Shown: piece by piece, positions 42,181-52,274 of the stretch
Position numbering within the stretch: position 1 is the first letter of the stretch
How the letters are laid out: the number at the start of each line of letters is the position of its first letter
Source of the DNA: Vibrio diabolicus
Lineage (GTDB): Bacteria > Pseudomonadota > Gammaproteobacteria > Enterobacterales > Vibrionaceae
NCBI GenBank assembly: GCA_001048675.1
Contig: CCKK01000024.1
Location: 1-64,000, forward strand
Length of the DNA: 64,000 bases
Direction: 5' to 3'
Notes under the pieces: model-generated
Database searches by the model: none
What the model was told of the DNA's origin: nothing
Seen by the model: the letters and a program-made list of their open reading frames with translations, nothing else
Position numbers and translations under genes: made by a program

Positions 42181-42385
42181 GTGCGACCTCGGTAATTTGA
42201 GGAGCTTTTTACAGGGATGGGGATGATCTTGGATGATAGCGCATCGCGTCAATGTGACCAATACGCTAATAAATCATTGATTTTCTATGCGTTTAATTTT
42301 TTTTTAGTCAAAGTTCAATTGCTTGCCTTTGAATCTTGGTTACTCACCAAAAACACTAATTTTTACTCTTGATGATAATAACTGT

Positions 42386-42394
42386 GTTCGGAAT
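42386..42394 (+). promoter_or_regulatory. GTTCGGAAT site between portal and darB-like genes
   Basis: Exact copy in the 300-bp divergent region. Reading left, AATTAT precedes it as a possible -10. Confidence 0.65.
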
Positions 42395-42500
42395 AATTAT
42401 CTCGTCCCTAAAAATCTACTTCCTTAGATATTTTAGATTATTCATTAACTTAAATTGATATTGATAGTGGCGTTTTTTTTGGGATGGGGAATAGGAAAGG

Positions 42501-42532
42501 AAAAAGTCGGGCGAAAGCTCGACTTTTTTTTT
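42501..42532. terminator. terminator/attenuator in the darB-like leader
   Basis: AAAAAGTCG-GGCGAAAGCT-CGACTTTTTTTTT, usable both ways, only 33 bp before the darB-like start. It may attenuate transcription from upstream, or stop leftward readthrough. Confidence 0.7.
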
Positions 42533-42564
42533 GGCTTTTATCCAAAGAATAAAAGGCACGTTCA

Positions 42565-45500
42565 ATGAACACTGATTTAACCCGCAGTATTGAACAGGCG
42601 ACAACAATCGATGAACTGGTACGCCAGTTTGAAGCCTTGCTCGCTGTCGATATTAGCGACAATCCAAAAGGCCACCAGCGCCTTAAGGCTAACCAACTAG
42701 CCAAAGATATTCTCGCCAAGTACAACGGCGACTACTCCAACGTTTCACCCGAAGATAAAGCAGCTCTGCGCGACTACACAGGTTTTGGCGGTATCGGTGG
42801 CTCCACCAACGAATACTACACGCCCAAATGGCTGGCGAGCGCGACTTGGGATGCAGTTCGTTCCTATGACTTTACTGGCGGTAGCGTACTTGAACCAAGT
42901 TCGGGCGTGGGCGTATTTAGCGAAACCAAACCTAAAGGCACCCTGACTACATCCGTAGAAATGGATCAGACCTCAGCGGCCATCAACCAAATTCTTCACC
43001 CCGAAGACCATGTAATCCAATCGGCATTCGAAGCGGTAGCAACTAATCCTGGCATTGGCGACTTTGACCTAGTGATCGGCAACCCGCCTTATGGTGTTCG
43101 AGACGCTAGCGCGATGAAAGACAAAGCGTACAAAGACATTAAGTACGCTGATCAGTATTTCGTTTCTCGTTCTATCGATAAAGCGAAAGCTGGTGGCTTG
43201 ATTGCCCTAGTGCTGCCAACTCGTATTTGTGATGCGAAAAACCTTGAGAAGTGGCGTACACAACTCGCGCTTAAAGCGGAGTTTTTGGGCGCGCACCGAC
43301 TACCAACGGGCACGTTCTCTGATACGGGCGTAGTGACTGACCTTGTTATCTGGCGAAAACACAGCGACCAAGCGAAAGCACTGATTGATAGCGCCGACCG
43401 AGACACGCTGATTGAATCTAACGTACTTTGGGACACTTGGCTCAAAGGTAAGTGGTTCGAGCGCGAGGGTAAGAAATTCATCAACGGCGAACAGACTGTT
43501 GAGGGCGTAGGTAAGTTTGCGCGCAAAGTCGTGAAGCGTGGCAACCGTTCTAACGATGATATTAAAGAGTCGTTAATGCGCCGCTTTGACAGTCGCATTG
43601 ATTGGATGTTACTCGATGAAGCGGTTAGCGAGCCAGTGAGCGCGAAATACTCCGATGGAGACACGATTTTCCGCAATGGCCAGCAGTACGAAATGATTGA
43701 TGGCGAATGGGAGCTATCTGAAAGCAATGCGAAAACTGGCGTTATCAGTAAGGCGACCTATGGCGTAGATAACACCGATGAGATCGGTTCTATCACCTAC
43801 TCTACTGAATCGATGCTTAAGCTATCGGCCAGCCAAGCGCTCAAGCTTTTCGAAGATTACGGTTACTTGTGTCATGACGACTTTAAAGCCCTAATGCGCG
43901 AGATTGCCAAGCTGCCAAAAGCAAGCCAAGAACACGCTTACAAAGGCATTCTACTTGGCATGAAAGTTCAAACACTTGCAACGCTGGTTGCTGGTAGCCG
44001 AACGACATCCAATAGCGACTTGGCCAACATGGCAATGGGCGCGGAGGACTTCCAGACCGAACAATATCGCGTGAAGTTAAGCGGCGAAGTGTTAGAGCTG
44101 AACGCACTAATGGGCGGCTCTAAGGTGTCGAAGAAAGCGCTAAGCAACTTAAGCGAGAAGTACGTCTCTGCATGGAATTACTACCACTCATCGATCGATT
44201 CTAAGGGCAAACTGTCTGACCTACTCAAAGGCGACCTTAAGCGTGAGCTGACCGTTCAATACCGTTCGTCTCGCATTGGTGACGTGTTCCATCTATGTGA
44301 CCGTGAACTAGGCATAACCACACTGACACTGCATGACGTTCGCACGTATTACACCGCAAGCGGTATCGATGCGATGAGCGATGAGCAGTTGCTTGATTAC
44401 CTAGCGAACATGGATGAGGTAGCGGTAAACCCTGACGGCACGGTGACGGCATTCCATAAAGCGACGACTGGCCTAGTCGGTAAGCGCATGGATCAGCTGA
44501 CCGCACAATTAGTATCGGCCACCAGCGATACCGTGAAAGCTAACATCATGCGCCAAATCCAAGCCATCGAATCTAAGCGAAACAAGATCTCGATTGCCGA
44601 TGTGAAGATGAAGCTTACCGATAAGTGGATTCCTAAAAACATCATGCTTGAGTTCCTGCATGACCGTGGCTACACGGAATTTATCTTGGGCGACTTTACC
44701 GAGGATAAGGACGGCTTTGAGGATTTCGTACAAAGCGAATCCGGCCAATACCTTACTGGCTACCGTTGGCGTGATGGCGAATGGATTGATGGCCTAACTC
44801 GTAATGGCGTGAAAGGTAAAGCAGCGAACAGCGATGAGCGATTTGAGCGTCAAATTGAATCGTACATCAACTATGGTGCGGTTCGTGGCGGTAGTAAGAA
44901 CGAAGATAAATCACTTATCCGTGAACAAATGCGCCGCCTCGATGATGAGTTTTCGACATGGATTGCATCATCTGACCATTCAGAATACTTGGAACAGGTT
45001 TACAACAATACGTTTAACGGTTGGATTAAGCCGGAGTTTGATGACTCACCACTAACGCTAAATGGCGTATCTGGTGCGATTGAGTTCCTACCTTACCAAA
45101 ACTCAACGATTCGCCGTCACAGTGCAGACGGTAACGGCATTATTGCCTTTGGTACTGGCTTGGGTAAAACGCTAACTGGCCTTGGCCTCGTGCAGCACAA
45201 CCTAGAAACCAAACGCGCCAACCGTGTGGCCATCGTTGTTCCTAAATCCGTGTTAGAGAACTGGTTCTATGAGTCCGACCTGTTCTTTGGTGAAAGCAAT
45301 CTATCTGACAAGGTATTTATCGGCCTTGAAGTTCACAAAGACGATGACGGAAAAATCATTCGGGAACCGGTATTAGATGAAACGGGCGAACCGAAGTTAG
45401 ACAAGAAAGGCGACCCTATCTTGCGCGCCAAACTGACCGTAGACACAAACGGCAAGCGCGTAGCAGAACAGCTCCACCAGCTTACACAGTCAACCGCTCG

Positions 45501-48500
45501 CATCGTGGTAATGACAAAAGACGTGTACAACCGCATTCCATTGAAGCCGGACACGATTTCGGCCAACGTGCTTGAAATGCGCGATGCTGGTTTGATTGCT
45601 GGTTCAAGCAAGCTAGTTAAGGAAGCGGAAAGCCACACAGATCAAGCGAAGAACGCGCGCTTTGAAGCGAAATATGCTGACGATGGTACGGCCAAAAACG
45701 AAGAACTACCGTACTTTGAGGACTTGCTGTTCGATTCGGTTATGGTCGATGAGGCGCATGATTTCCGCAACTCGTACAAGGGCGGCTCATACCGAAACAA
45801 TCTGGCATTCTTGCCTAGCCAAGCGCAAGCCGATCGCGCTATCGATATGCAGCTTAAGAACAACGTCATTAAGGCTCGCAATGACGGTCGAGGCGTTTAC
45901 TTCCTAACAGCTACGCCAACCGTAAACAGCCCTGTTGATATGTTCAATATGCTGTCCCACATCATTCCGGCAGACACGTTTGCCAAGATGGGGATCTTTG
46001 ACAGCGACGACTTTATCCGCATGTTTGGTAAGACTGGCGAAGCGCTGGTTACTAAGATTTCGGGCGAAGTTGAACAGCGTGAAGCCCTACTCGGATTCCA
46101 AAACCTAGACGCACTTCGAAACATCGTTAACCGCTACATGACGATCGAGGATGCTAAATCCGTTGGTGCCAACGTTCACATTCCTGACCTGATTAGCCAG
46201 CAAAGCGTTGTCCAAATGAATGGCGAACAGGAAGCGCTATATGAGGAACTACGCCAGCGCGCTGACGCAATCAGTAATCCAGACAAAGACGAAAACCAAG
46301 AGATTGTAGAGCAATACCCTAACGACACGGTTTTCGGCCTAATCCGTAAAATGGACAAGGTAAGTACAGACCTTGATTTGTACTATGAGCGTGTTACCTA
46401 CCGATTCGCCAAGGACAACAAAAAAGAGGTTGAGGCGGCAGTCGCTAAGCTACCAAATACCGTCACGGTCGCTTTTGAGGATGTGGCACCAGACGGCACG
46501 GTTAAGCTAAGCAAAATCCAAGTTAAGGTTGATAAGAGCGTTAAGGTCGAGGGCGATCACTGCGTGGTTCAGCTCCACCAGCAACTTGATGACCGATTCA
46601 CAAACATTTGTGACAAGGCCAAGTTGAAATTTACGCACCCTGTCTCCCCTAAGTATGCCAAGTTCCTTGAGAACGCGCGCGAGATTTATCTGGCTGGCGG
46701 TAAGCAGCTTGTCTTTACCGAAGAAAAAACACAGCACAAGAAAGTCGCGCGAATCATTGCGGATTTTGTTGGTTGCAAGCTGTCTGAAATCGGCATTTTG
46801 AACAGCGATACCGTTGCGGGTAAGAAAGGCTCTAAAGCGACTGAGGACGATGAGGAAGCGGGTTTGGAAGCAATGGCCAATGCTTACAACACCTCGAAAT
46901 ACAAATTCATGATCCTCAATAAAAAAGGCGAAGTCGGCATCAACTTGCATCATGGCACAACCGATATTCACCACTTAACGCTACCGTGGACTCCAATGAG
47001 TATCACACAGCGTAATGGCCGTGGCGCGCGTGTTGGCTCTAAACAAAACAGCGTGAACGTTCACTACTACACGTCGAAAGGCTCATTCGATGATTTCCGC
47101 TTGGCCACAATCCAACGCAAAGCCACTTGGATTGAGACAATGTTCAAAGGTGATGAAAAGTACATTGCGAACGCCGATGCAGACGCAGCCGACGAAACTG
47201 CAATCATGCTGGCAGCAAATCCAGAAGAAGCGAAAGCCCGTATCGAAGCGGCTAAGCGTCAAGCTGAGCGCAAGCGCAAATTAGAGGAACGCCGACTAGC
47301 AAGTATTAACGTCAGCAAGTACATCAAAGCCACCCAAATGCTTGCTTTGGATGTGAGTGCGGTTGAGGGCGAGCTGGCCGAACTACGCGAGAAGTTAGAG
47401 CCACTACGCAAAGAGGTGGAAGAAGATCGCCTACGTGCAGAGGGCGAGAAGCGCGGCAGTTGGCAGCACAAAAACTACCAACGCACCAAAGGCAGACTGT
47501 TTGCGCTAGAAAGCCAAATCAAAACCTATGAGGCAGCGATCAAAAACCGCGACAAAGCGAGCGATACCATCAAGAAATTGAAACCAGCAATGGAGCTGGC
47601 CATCAATGACGGTGTGTTAAAGGATTACCCTGACTTCCTAACTCATCCAGAGTTGTACATTGTTCGCAACGGTGTGATTGTGCGTAATGGCTACACCTAC
47701 AAAGCCGAAGTTAAGAGCCGTTCTTGGAGCGCCGAGTACGATTCAAAAGCAACAATCATGATCACCAACTTCGACCGTAAATCTGGCACGGTGGACGGCT
47801 TTATTACTGAAATGGACGGCGAACCAGCGTCACGCAACTATGTCGATCTACCTGTTGAGCGCATCATCGAAATTGCGCCAGTGAATCAGGATAGAGCTGC
47901 GCTAGAAGCAAAAGCGCTCCAAGGTGTACCACTAAGTGAAGTCGCTCATACGTTTGACCGTGAGACGTTCTTTGAACTGGTTGCAGAAAAGAAAATGAAA
48001 GCCTACGGTAACAGCCGCCGTTGCTTGGTGCGCAATGCTGACGGCTCATTCTCTACGCCGTGGGGATTGGATGTTGAACCAGACCAAACGCTGATTTATC
48101 CAGATGCGAGCGATAAAGCGATCGTGAAAGCCCTACTCGACCAAGTAACCAAGCAATTGGAAGATAAAGGTCGCGTGATGTTGGAACACGACATTCTAAG
48201 TTTCTTTATCGGTAGCGATTGGGACAAACAGGCGATGGAAAACGGCAACCAAGTGAGCGAACAGGAAGTCGTTGAACTGGTGACACTTGAGATCAAAGCA
48301 TTCGAGGATAAATACCCTGAGCTTTATCAAGAAGCGCTACTGAAAGCAGAGACGACTTACAAAACGTCTATCACTTTCCTTAAAGAGCTAGATAACCATC
48401 TAAGCAATTTGAAATGGACAGGTTACACCAACGCACACGAAGCGCGCCGCCTATCGGCTCGTGAGTTCACTCGTTACACCGATATTCTGACCGAACGCTC

Positions 48501-49284
48501 TAGCGAATACCGCACAGAGCTGGAAGATAAGCTATTCGCAGACTTCACTAAGCTGGTGGCTAACGACCCTGACCGTGCGAAACGTCTATCACAGATCGCG
48601 TACTGGATGACGCAATACAAACCAACGACCGATACTCACCTACTGAAAAAGGTCGATGCGATTTACGGCGAAAACTCACAAGAAACCATGCTTAAGGTAT
48701 GTGCCGACCTACACGCTATTGGCGAACGTGAGTTCCTATCCGGTGATGGCCTAATCTTCTCGGATAACTGGTCATTGAATCGCATGAAAGGTGCGTATGG
48801 TTCGCTATTCACTTATCGCAGCGCACAGCGTGAGGAATTTATCGAGAAGTACCTAAATGCGGATAAGCCGGAAAAGGCCGAGGTTAAAGTGACCGAAACG
48901 CAGAAAGTGAAAATCGATAATATCTCTGCCATTAACGTAGAGAGCATCGAGAAGTTTAGCGAACTAATGTCAGGCATTGGCATCGACGTTAAAATGGTGA
49001 CTTCACCAATTAGCTGGAAGCCTAAGCGCGGTCGCAACCGAAAAGAGATTGTTGTAGAGCCATACGAGCGCATTGGTTTGATGGACAACAATGGCCTTAA
49101 AGGTTCGCTTAAAGTGATGTTCGCTGGTGACAAGGAAGCTAAGGCCGAGTACGGCGCTGACTTCGCATCAAACGCAAGCAGTGAATTTAATGGCGGCTGG
49201 TGGTTTATCTCTGCTAAAGCGGATTTGGAATTGCTAGCGAAATCGCTATTAACCATTCACAACACAATGGCCGAAGCTGCCTAA
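42565..49284 (+). CDS. darB: DarB-like methylase-helicase antirestriction protein
   Basis: 2239 residues (P1 DarB 2255). N-terminal adenine-methylase domain: SVLEPSSGVGVFSE (motif I, about 112) and DLVIGNPPYGVRD (catalytic NPPY, about 172). SNF2/DEAD helicase in the middle: Walker A FGTGLGKTLTG (about 861), DEAH in MVDEAHDFRN (about 1061), FLTATPTVNSP, and the late QRNGRGARVGSKQ arginine motif. A coiled-coil tail follows (about 1560-1680). In P1, DarB is packed in the virion and injected with DNA to block type I restriction. An AT-poor base composition like its neighbours; two palindromes of the parS type follow the stop. Confidence 0.85.
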   Translation: MNTDLTRSIEQATTIDELVRQFEALLAVDISDNPKGHQRLKANQLAKDILAKYNGDYSNVSPEDKAALRDYTGFGGIGGSTNEYYTPKWLASATWDAVRSYDFTGGSVLEPSSGVGVFSETKPKGTLTTSVEMDQTSAAINQILHPEDHVIQSAFEAVATNPGIGDFDLVIGNPPYGVRDASAMKDKAYKDIKYADQYFVSRSIDKAKAGGLIALVLPTRICDAKNLEKWRTQLALKAEFLGAHRLPTGTFSDTGVVTDLVIWRKHSDQAKALIDSADRDTLIESNVLWDTWLKGKWFEREGKKFINGEQTVEGVGKFARKVVKRGNRSNDDIKESLMRRFDSRIDWMLLDEAVSEPVSAKYSDGDTIFRNGQQYEMIDGEWELSESNAKTGVISKATYGVDNTDEIGSITYSTESMLKLSASQALKLFEDYGYLCHDDFKALMREIAKLPKASQEHAYKGILLGMKVQTLATLVAGSRTTSNSDLANMAMGAEDFQTEQYRVKLSGEVLELNALMGGSKVSKKALSNLSEKYVSAWNYYHSSIDSKGKLSDLLKGDLKRELTVQYRSSRIGDVFHLCDRELGITTLTLHDVRTYYTASGIDAMSDEQLLDYLANMDEVAVNPDGTVTAFHKATTGLVGKRMDQLTAQLVSATSDTVKANIMRQIQAIESKRNKISIADVKMKLTDKWIPKNIMLEFLHDRGYTEFILGDFTEDKDGFEDFVQSESGQYLTGYRWRDGEWIDGLTRNGVKGKAANSDERFERQIESYINYGAVRGGSKNEDKSLIREQMRRLDDEFSTWIASSDHSEYLEQVYNNTFNGWIKPEFDDSPLTLNGVSGAIEFLPYQNSTIRRHSADGNGIIAFGTGLGKTLTGLGLVQHNLETKRANRVAIVVPKSVLENWFYESDLFFGESNLSDKVFIGLEVHKDDDGKIIREPVLDETGEPKLDKKGDPILRAKLTVDTNGKRVAEQLHQLTQSTARIVVMTKDVYNRIPLKPDTISANVLEMRDAGLIAGSSKLVKEAESHTDQAKNARFEAKYADDGTAKNEELPYFEDLLFDSVMVDEAHDFRNSYKGGSYRNNLAFLPSQAQADRAIDMQLKNNVIKARNDGRGVYFLTATPTVNSPVDMFNMLSHIIPADTFAKMGIFDSDDFIRMFGKTGEALVTKISGEVEQREALLGFQNLDALRNIVNRYMTIEDAKSVGANVHIPDLISQQSVVQMNGEQEALYEELRQRADAISNPDKDENQEIVEQYPNDTVFGLIRKMDKVSTDLDLYYERVTYRFAKDNKKEVEAAVAKLPNTVTVAFEDVAPDGTVKLSKIQVKVDKSVKVEGDHCVVQLHQQLDDRFTNICDKAKLKFTHPVSPKYAKFLENAREIYLAGGKQLVFTEEKTQHKKVARIIADFVGCKLSEIGILNSDTVAGKKGSKATEDDEEAGLEAMANAYNTSKYKFMILNKKGEVGINLHHGTTDIHHLTLPWTPMSITQRNGRGARVGSKQNSVNVHYYTSKGSFDDFRLATIQRKATWIETMFKGDEKYIANADADAADETAIMLAANPEEAKARIEAAKRQAERKRKLEERRLASINVSKYIKATQMLALDVSAVEGELAELREKLEPLRKEVEEDRLRAEGEKRGSWQHKNYQRTKGRLFALESQIKTYEAAIKNRDKASDTIKKLKPAMELAINDGVLKDYPDFLTHPELYIVRNGVIVRNGYTYKAEVKSRSWSAEYDSKATIMITNFDRKSGTVDGFITEMDGEPASRNYVDLPVERIIEIAPVNQDRAALEAKALQGVPLSEVAHTFDRETFFELVAEKKMKAYGNSRRCLVRNADGSFSTPWGLDVEPDQTLIYPDASDKAIVKALLDQVTKQLEDKGRVMLEHDILSFFIGSDWDKQAMENGNQVSEQEVVELVTLEIKAFEDKYPELYQEALLKAETTYKTSITFLKELDNHLSNLKWTGYTNAHEARRLSAREFTRYTDILTERSSEYRTELEDKLFADFTKLVANDPDRAKRLSQIAYWMTQYKPTTDTHLLKKVDAIYGENSQETMLKVCADLHAIGEREFLSGDGLIFSDNWSLNRMKGAYGSLFTYRSAQREEFIEKYLNADKPEKAEVKVTETQKVKIDNISAINVESIEKFSELMSGIGIDVKMVTSPISWKPKRGRNRKEIVVEPYERIGLMDNNGLKGSLKVMFAGDKEAKAEYGADFASNASSEFNGGWWFISAKADLELLAKSLLTIHNTMAEAA

Positions 49285-49289
49285 CTCAA

Positions 49290-49307
49290 ATTTTCGCATG
49301 CGAAAAC
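49290..49307. repeat. parS-type palindrome
   Basis: ATTTTCGCATGCGAAAAC (16-bp perfect core) between darB-like gene and the next start, overlapping its leader. Confidence 0.75.
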
Positions 49308-49322
49308 TTTTTGGAGACAAAA

Positions 49323-49748
49323 ATGATTACCCAAGTGAAATTGCCTACCGTTGAAGATCTACAGCCCTTACTCGATGAGGCGCTAGAAACAGAGCAAAGC
49401 AAAGAAGCATTTATCCAAGCTCAAGTAGATGGCATTTACAAAACACTTAAAGCCAATCCGCTCATGTACCGTCACTATGGCGCTTATTGGTGGGCGGTTA
49501 AATCGCTCATGGCCAAGCATGGTTATGACCTTGGCAGCGATTCAGAAGTGATCACAGAGCAACACTTCAATTTCGAAGACTCTGCGATTTTGTTGTGTGC
49601 TGCGTGGGCGTACCAGCAAGAGCAAGTTGATAAAGGCTACTGGCAAGCAAACCTACATACCTACTACGTCGATGATGAAGAATTTGAATATTCTATCGAG
49701 GACGTAAATCTCGAAGCGTGGAGTGTTAACAGCAAATCGATGCGTTAA
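49323..49748 (+). CDS. hypothetical acidic protein downstream of darB-like gene
   Basis: 141 residues from ATG 49323 (GGAGA eight bases upstream). Acidic, no motif; aromatic stretch MYRHYGAYWWAVKSLM. It follows darB-like gene by 38 bp across a palindrome, and could be a partner of the antirestriction set (P1 has small genes such as hdf and ddrA there), but it is not recognised. Confidence 0.55.
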   Translation: MITQVKLPTVEDLQPLLDEALETEQSKEAFIQAQVDGIYKTLKANPLMYRHYGAYWWAVKSLMAKHGYDLGSDSEVITEQHFNFEDSAILLCAAWAYQQEQVDKGYWQANLHTYYVDDEEFEYSIEDVNLEAWSVNSKSMR

Positions 49749-49884
49749 GTTTTCGCATGCGAAAACTTTTTCTCATATGCCCGTCATTTTTGGCGGGTAT
49801 TTTTTTGCATGGAATTTGGTAAGAAGTTCTCGCATGCGAAAACTATACGGAATGGGATATTTTAAAGTTCTCGCATGCGAAAAC
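49749..49884. repeat. three parS-type palindromes
   Basis: GTTTTCGCATGCGAAAAC at 49749-49766 and the GTTCTC form at 49826-49843 and 49867-49884 (41 bp apart). Confidence 0.75.
49778..49806 (+). terminator. intrinsic terminator
   Basis: ATGCCCG-TCATTTTTGG-CGGGTAT and T7; ends the darB-like unit. A second stem, CCCCGCCA/TGGCGGGG (49906-49930), has its T-run on the minus strand. Confidence 0.8.
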
Positions 49885-50322
49885 TTTTGAGATAGAAAAA
49901 ATAAACCCCGCCACTGAACAAATGGCGGGGATTGCACGTTGAACAGATAAGCTTTGATGCAATCAATCCTACCCCTAATAGTTTTGTTGCCGCCTATCTG
50001 TAATTTAATTTATATGAAATAATTTTCATATTCAACGGGTTTTTCAATATTTTTTTATTAAAAACAATGAATTATGCAACTAGGTGCTTTTCCCTTCTTA
50101 TGCCTGTTGACGCTGCTCTTTGTAACCTAGTTAAGTAATAGAATTGTCAAAAAGTTTTCGCATGCGAAAACACATGGAATCAATCTCACAATTTATCTAA
50201 TGTTCTCGCATGCGAAAACTTGTGCAATCGGTTCTGTTTGTTACTTTTTTTTCTTGTGCTGTTGCTACTGGCAACGTATAGTGTGTGCCTGTTGCCAGTG
50301 ACAACAATCGAGAGGCATTGAT
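49885..50322. promoter_or_regulatory. par operon control region with two palindromes
   Basis: parS-type sites at 50154-50171 (GTTTTC form) and 50202-50219 (GTTCTC form). Promoter: -35 TTGTGC (50254-50259), 17-base spacer, -10 TATAGT (50277-50282). Operator arms GTTGCTACTGGCAAC (50261-50275) and GTTGCCAGTGACAAC (50291-50305) surround the -10, 15 bp apart. The region 49931-50150 shows nothing further. Confidence 0.7.
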
Positions 50323-50562
50323 ATGGCATCCAAGGAACGATGCGAAAGATTAAATCAATTAGTCCAAAAGGCAGGAAGTACCAGAAAAGCCAAGCAGCTC
50401 ATTGATGGCGTTAAGGGTGTAAGCCCTTGCCACACTGCTATTTACAAAGCAATGCACGGCGGCGGTACAACTGATTACGTAGTTCAGTGCTATATCGAGG
50501 ATCTTGAGGTAGCACTGAGCAAACCAAAACAGCAAACAAATTCCACCAGCAAAGGAAATTAA
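50323..50562 (+). CDS. small par-operon regulator candidate
   Basis: 79 residues, basic, from ATG with GAGAGGC upstream. RLNQLVQKAGSTRKAKQLIDGV and CHTAIYKAMHGGG suggest a helix-turn-helix. First gene of the operon, four bases before parA; the best candidate to bind the paired operator at the promoter. Confidence 0.6.
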   Translation: MASKERCERLNQLVQKAGSTRKAKQLIDGVKGVSPCHTAIYKAMHGGGTTDYVVQCYIEDLEVALSKPKQQTNSTSKGN

Positions 50563-50565
50563 TTA

Positions 50566-51339
50566 ATGAGCATTATCATGGCGATTGCCAACCAAAAAGG
50601 CGGCGTTGGTAAAACAACTTGTACTTACAACTTTGGCATTAGCATCGCTAGCCAAGGCAACAAATGTCTATTCCTGGACTTTGACCCACAAAACAACTTA
50701 GGCGGCTCAATCGCACCGGAAATGGTCGAGAATCCAGAGTACACATCTGCGAGCTGCCTACACAACGCTTACAACCTTTTTGAAAATCCAGTAAAGGCTA
50801 AACCTTTCGAAGTCAGCGAAAACGTACACGTTATTGGCGGCGATAAGCGCATGGGTAACATTACTCAATCACAAATCTTAAACGTGGCTGAGTCTATCGA
50901 CCTTATCAAAGACGACTACGACTATATCTTTATCGACTGTCCACCAGCGGCGAACGCGCTACAGCATGCAGCGCTACTTGTGGCCAGTAAGCTACTTATC
51001 ATTAGCCAAGCACAAAAAATGTCGATCAAAGGCGTTAATGAGCTGGTTAAGACCTCGCGCCAAATCCGTCGAATGAACCCTGACTTGGAAGTATTAGGCA
51101 TTGTCCTAAACCTTATCGAAGCCAACATTACAAACGACCAGCGCGAACAGGAAGCGGAACTTCGTAAAGAGTACGGCAACCTAGTTTTTGAAAACAAACT
51201 GATTAAAACAACGCGCGTAAGTGAAGCTCTAAACCAAGGCAAAGCACTGATTGAAACCAACCCTAAAGCGGCTGAGAAATTCGGCTTTACAGCAGTTTGT
51301 GAGGAACTTTGCAAGCGCATGGTAGAGGTGACAGCATGA
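50566..51339 (+). CDS. parA: ParA-family partition ATPase
   Basis: 257 residues. Deviant Walker A ANQKGGVGKTTCTYN (about 8-22) with the signature lysine, A' LFLDFDPQNNLGGSI, and Walker B YDYIFIDCPPAAN. No N-terminal HTH (short, type Ib-like, though operon context is type Ia/KorB-like). It forms nucleoid-bound gradients moving plasmid copies. Overlaps parB by four bases (ATGA). Confidence 0.93.
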   Translation: MSIIMAIANQKGGVGKTTCTYNFGISIASQGNKCLFLDFDPQNNLGGSIAPEMVENPEYTSASCLHNAYNLFENPVKAKPFEVSENVHVIGGDKRMGNITQSQILNVAESIDLIKDDYDYIFIDCPPAANALQHAALLVASKLLIISQAQKMSIKGVNELVKTSRQIRRMNPDLEVLGIVLNLIEANITNDQREQEAELRKEYGNLVFENKLIKTTRVSEALNQGKALIETNPKAAEKFGFTAVCEELCKRMVEVTA

Positions 51340-52253
51340 CCAAAAGTTTAAGAGATCGAATCAAGCTTAGCGACCTAGATAATCTCTTGGATGAATCAGA
51401 GGTAGAAATCCGCGATGCAGCGAAAGTGTTGGCTATCCCTAAAGACTCTTTGTATTCAGTCGAGCAAGTTCGTGAAGAATTTAATGATGAATCACTACTT
51501 GAGTTGTGCGAAAGCCTAGAAGAAAACGGCCAAATTCAACCTGTCGTTGTTTACCCGTTTGATGGCAAGGGATACAAAATCCAAGAGGGTGAACGCCGTT
51601 GGCGCGCCACTATGTTGAGCGATAAGCTAACTCACGTTGAATGTATTGTCCGTGAAAAGGGCGATATTTTTGGTCAGCTCATCGAAAACATTCAGCGAGA
51701 AGATTTAACGCCAATCGAATTAGGTAAGGCGTTTGACCAAGCAAAGAAAAAGCACAATCTGGATAACCGTGGCTTGGCTAAGCGCCTTGGCAAATCAGAC
51801 GGCTACATTTCGAAATACCTAAATGTGCTTAAAGCCCCTGACTTTGTTTTGGAAGCATTCCAAAAAGGGATTATTGGTGATGTAGAGTCCATCAACGAAC
51901 TACGCAAAGCAACCGTCGATAACTCTGAGCGCGTTCGTGAAGCGCTGGAAAGCGGCGAGAAGCTAACACGCCAAGATTGTGTAAAACTGCGCACTGGCGA
52001 GCTAGATAGCAAGGTGGAAGTTGCCCCTCAACCTAGCAAACCAGAGAAAGCAGAAAAGACCGATAAGACACCAGTAAGCAAAAAGCCTACGGCAAACCAA
52101 AAGCCTACCAGCATTTGTGTGATGGTTAATGACCGTCATGGTTTGGTGTTCGCATCTGGTAAGCATAGAGACAAGCTAACGGTACTGTTTGATGATGGCG
52201 AACTTGAGCAAGTGCCAGTTGGTGAAGCTCAATTAGTTGGGTATCGTGTGTAA
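51336..52253 (+). CDS. parB: KorB-type ParB partition/regulatory protein
   Basis: 305 residues from ATG 51336 (GAGGTG seven upstream). N-terminal ParB CTPase-like region (LLELCESLEENGQIQPVVVYP, EGERRWRATML, LIENIQREDLTPIELGKAF), HTH LDNRGLAKRLGKSDGYISKYLNVL near 146, a KorB-like middle, a proline/lysine linker and a C-terminal beta domain (DRHGLVFASGKHRDKLTVLFDDGELEQVP) like KorB's SH3-fold. KorB both partitions RK2 and represses many promoters through dispersed palindromes, and twelve palindromes surround this gene. Confidence 0.85.
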   Translation: MTKSLRDRIKLSDLDNLLDESEVEIRDAAKVLAIPKDSLYSVEQVREEFNDESLLELCESLEENGQIQPVVVYPFDGKGYKIQEGERRWRATMLSDKLTHVECIVREKGDIFGQLIENIQREDLTPIELGKAFDQAKKKHNLDNRGLAKRLGKSDGYISKYLNVLKAPDFVLEAFQKGIIGDVESINELRKATVDNSERVREALESGEKLTRQDCVKLRTGELDSKVEVAPQPSKPEKAEKTDKTPVSKKPTANQKPTSICVMVNDRHGLVFASGKHRDKLTVLFDDGELEQVPVGEAQLVGYRV

Positions 52254-52254
52254 A

Positions 52255-52272
52255 GTTCTCGCATGCGAAAAC
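52255..52272. repeat. parS-type palindrome after parB
   Basis: GTTCTCGCATGCGAAAAC, starting one base after the parB stop. Confidence 0.75.
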
Positions 52273-52274
52273 TT

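Noticed and set aside
43152..49256. Many opposite-strand frames inside the darB-like gene
   Set aside because: Codon-structure shadows of a long gene; none has a ribosome site or family motif.
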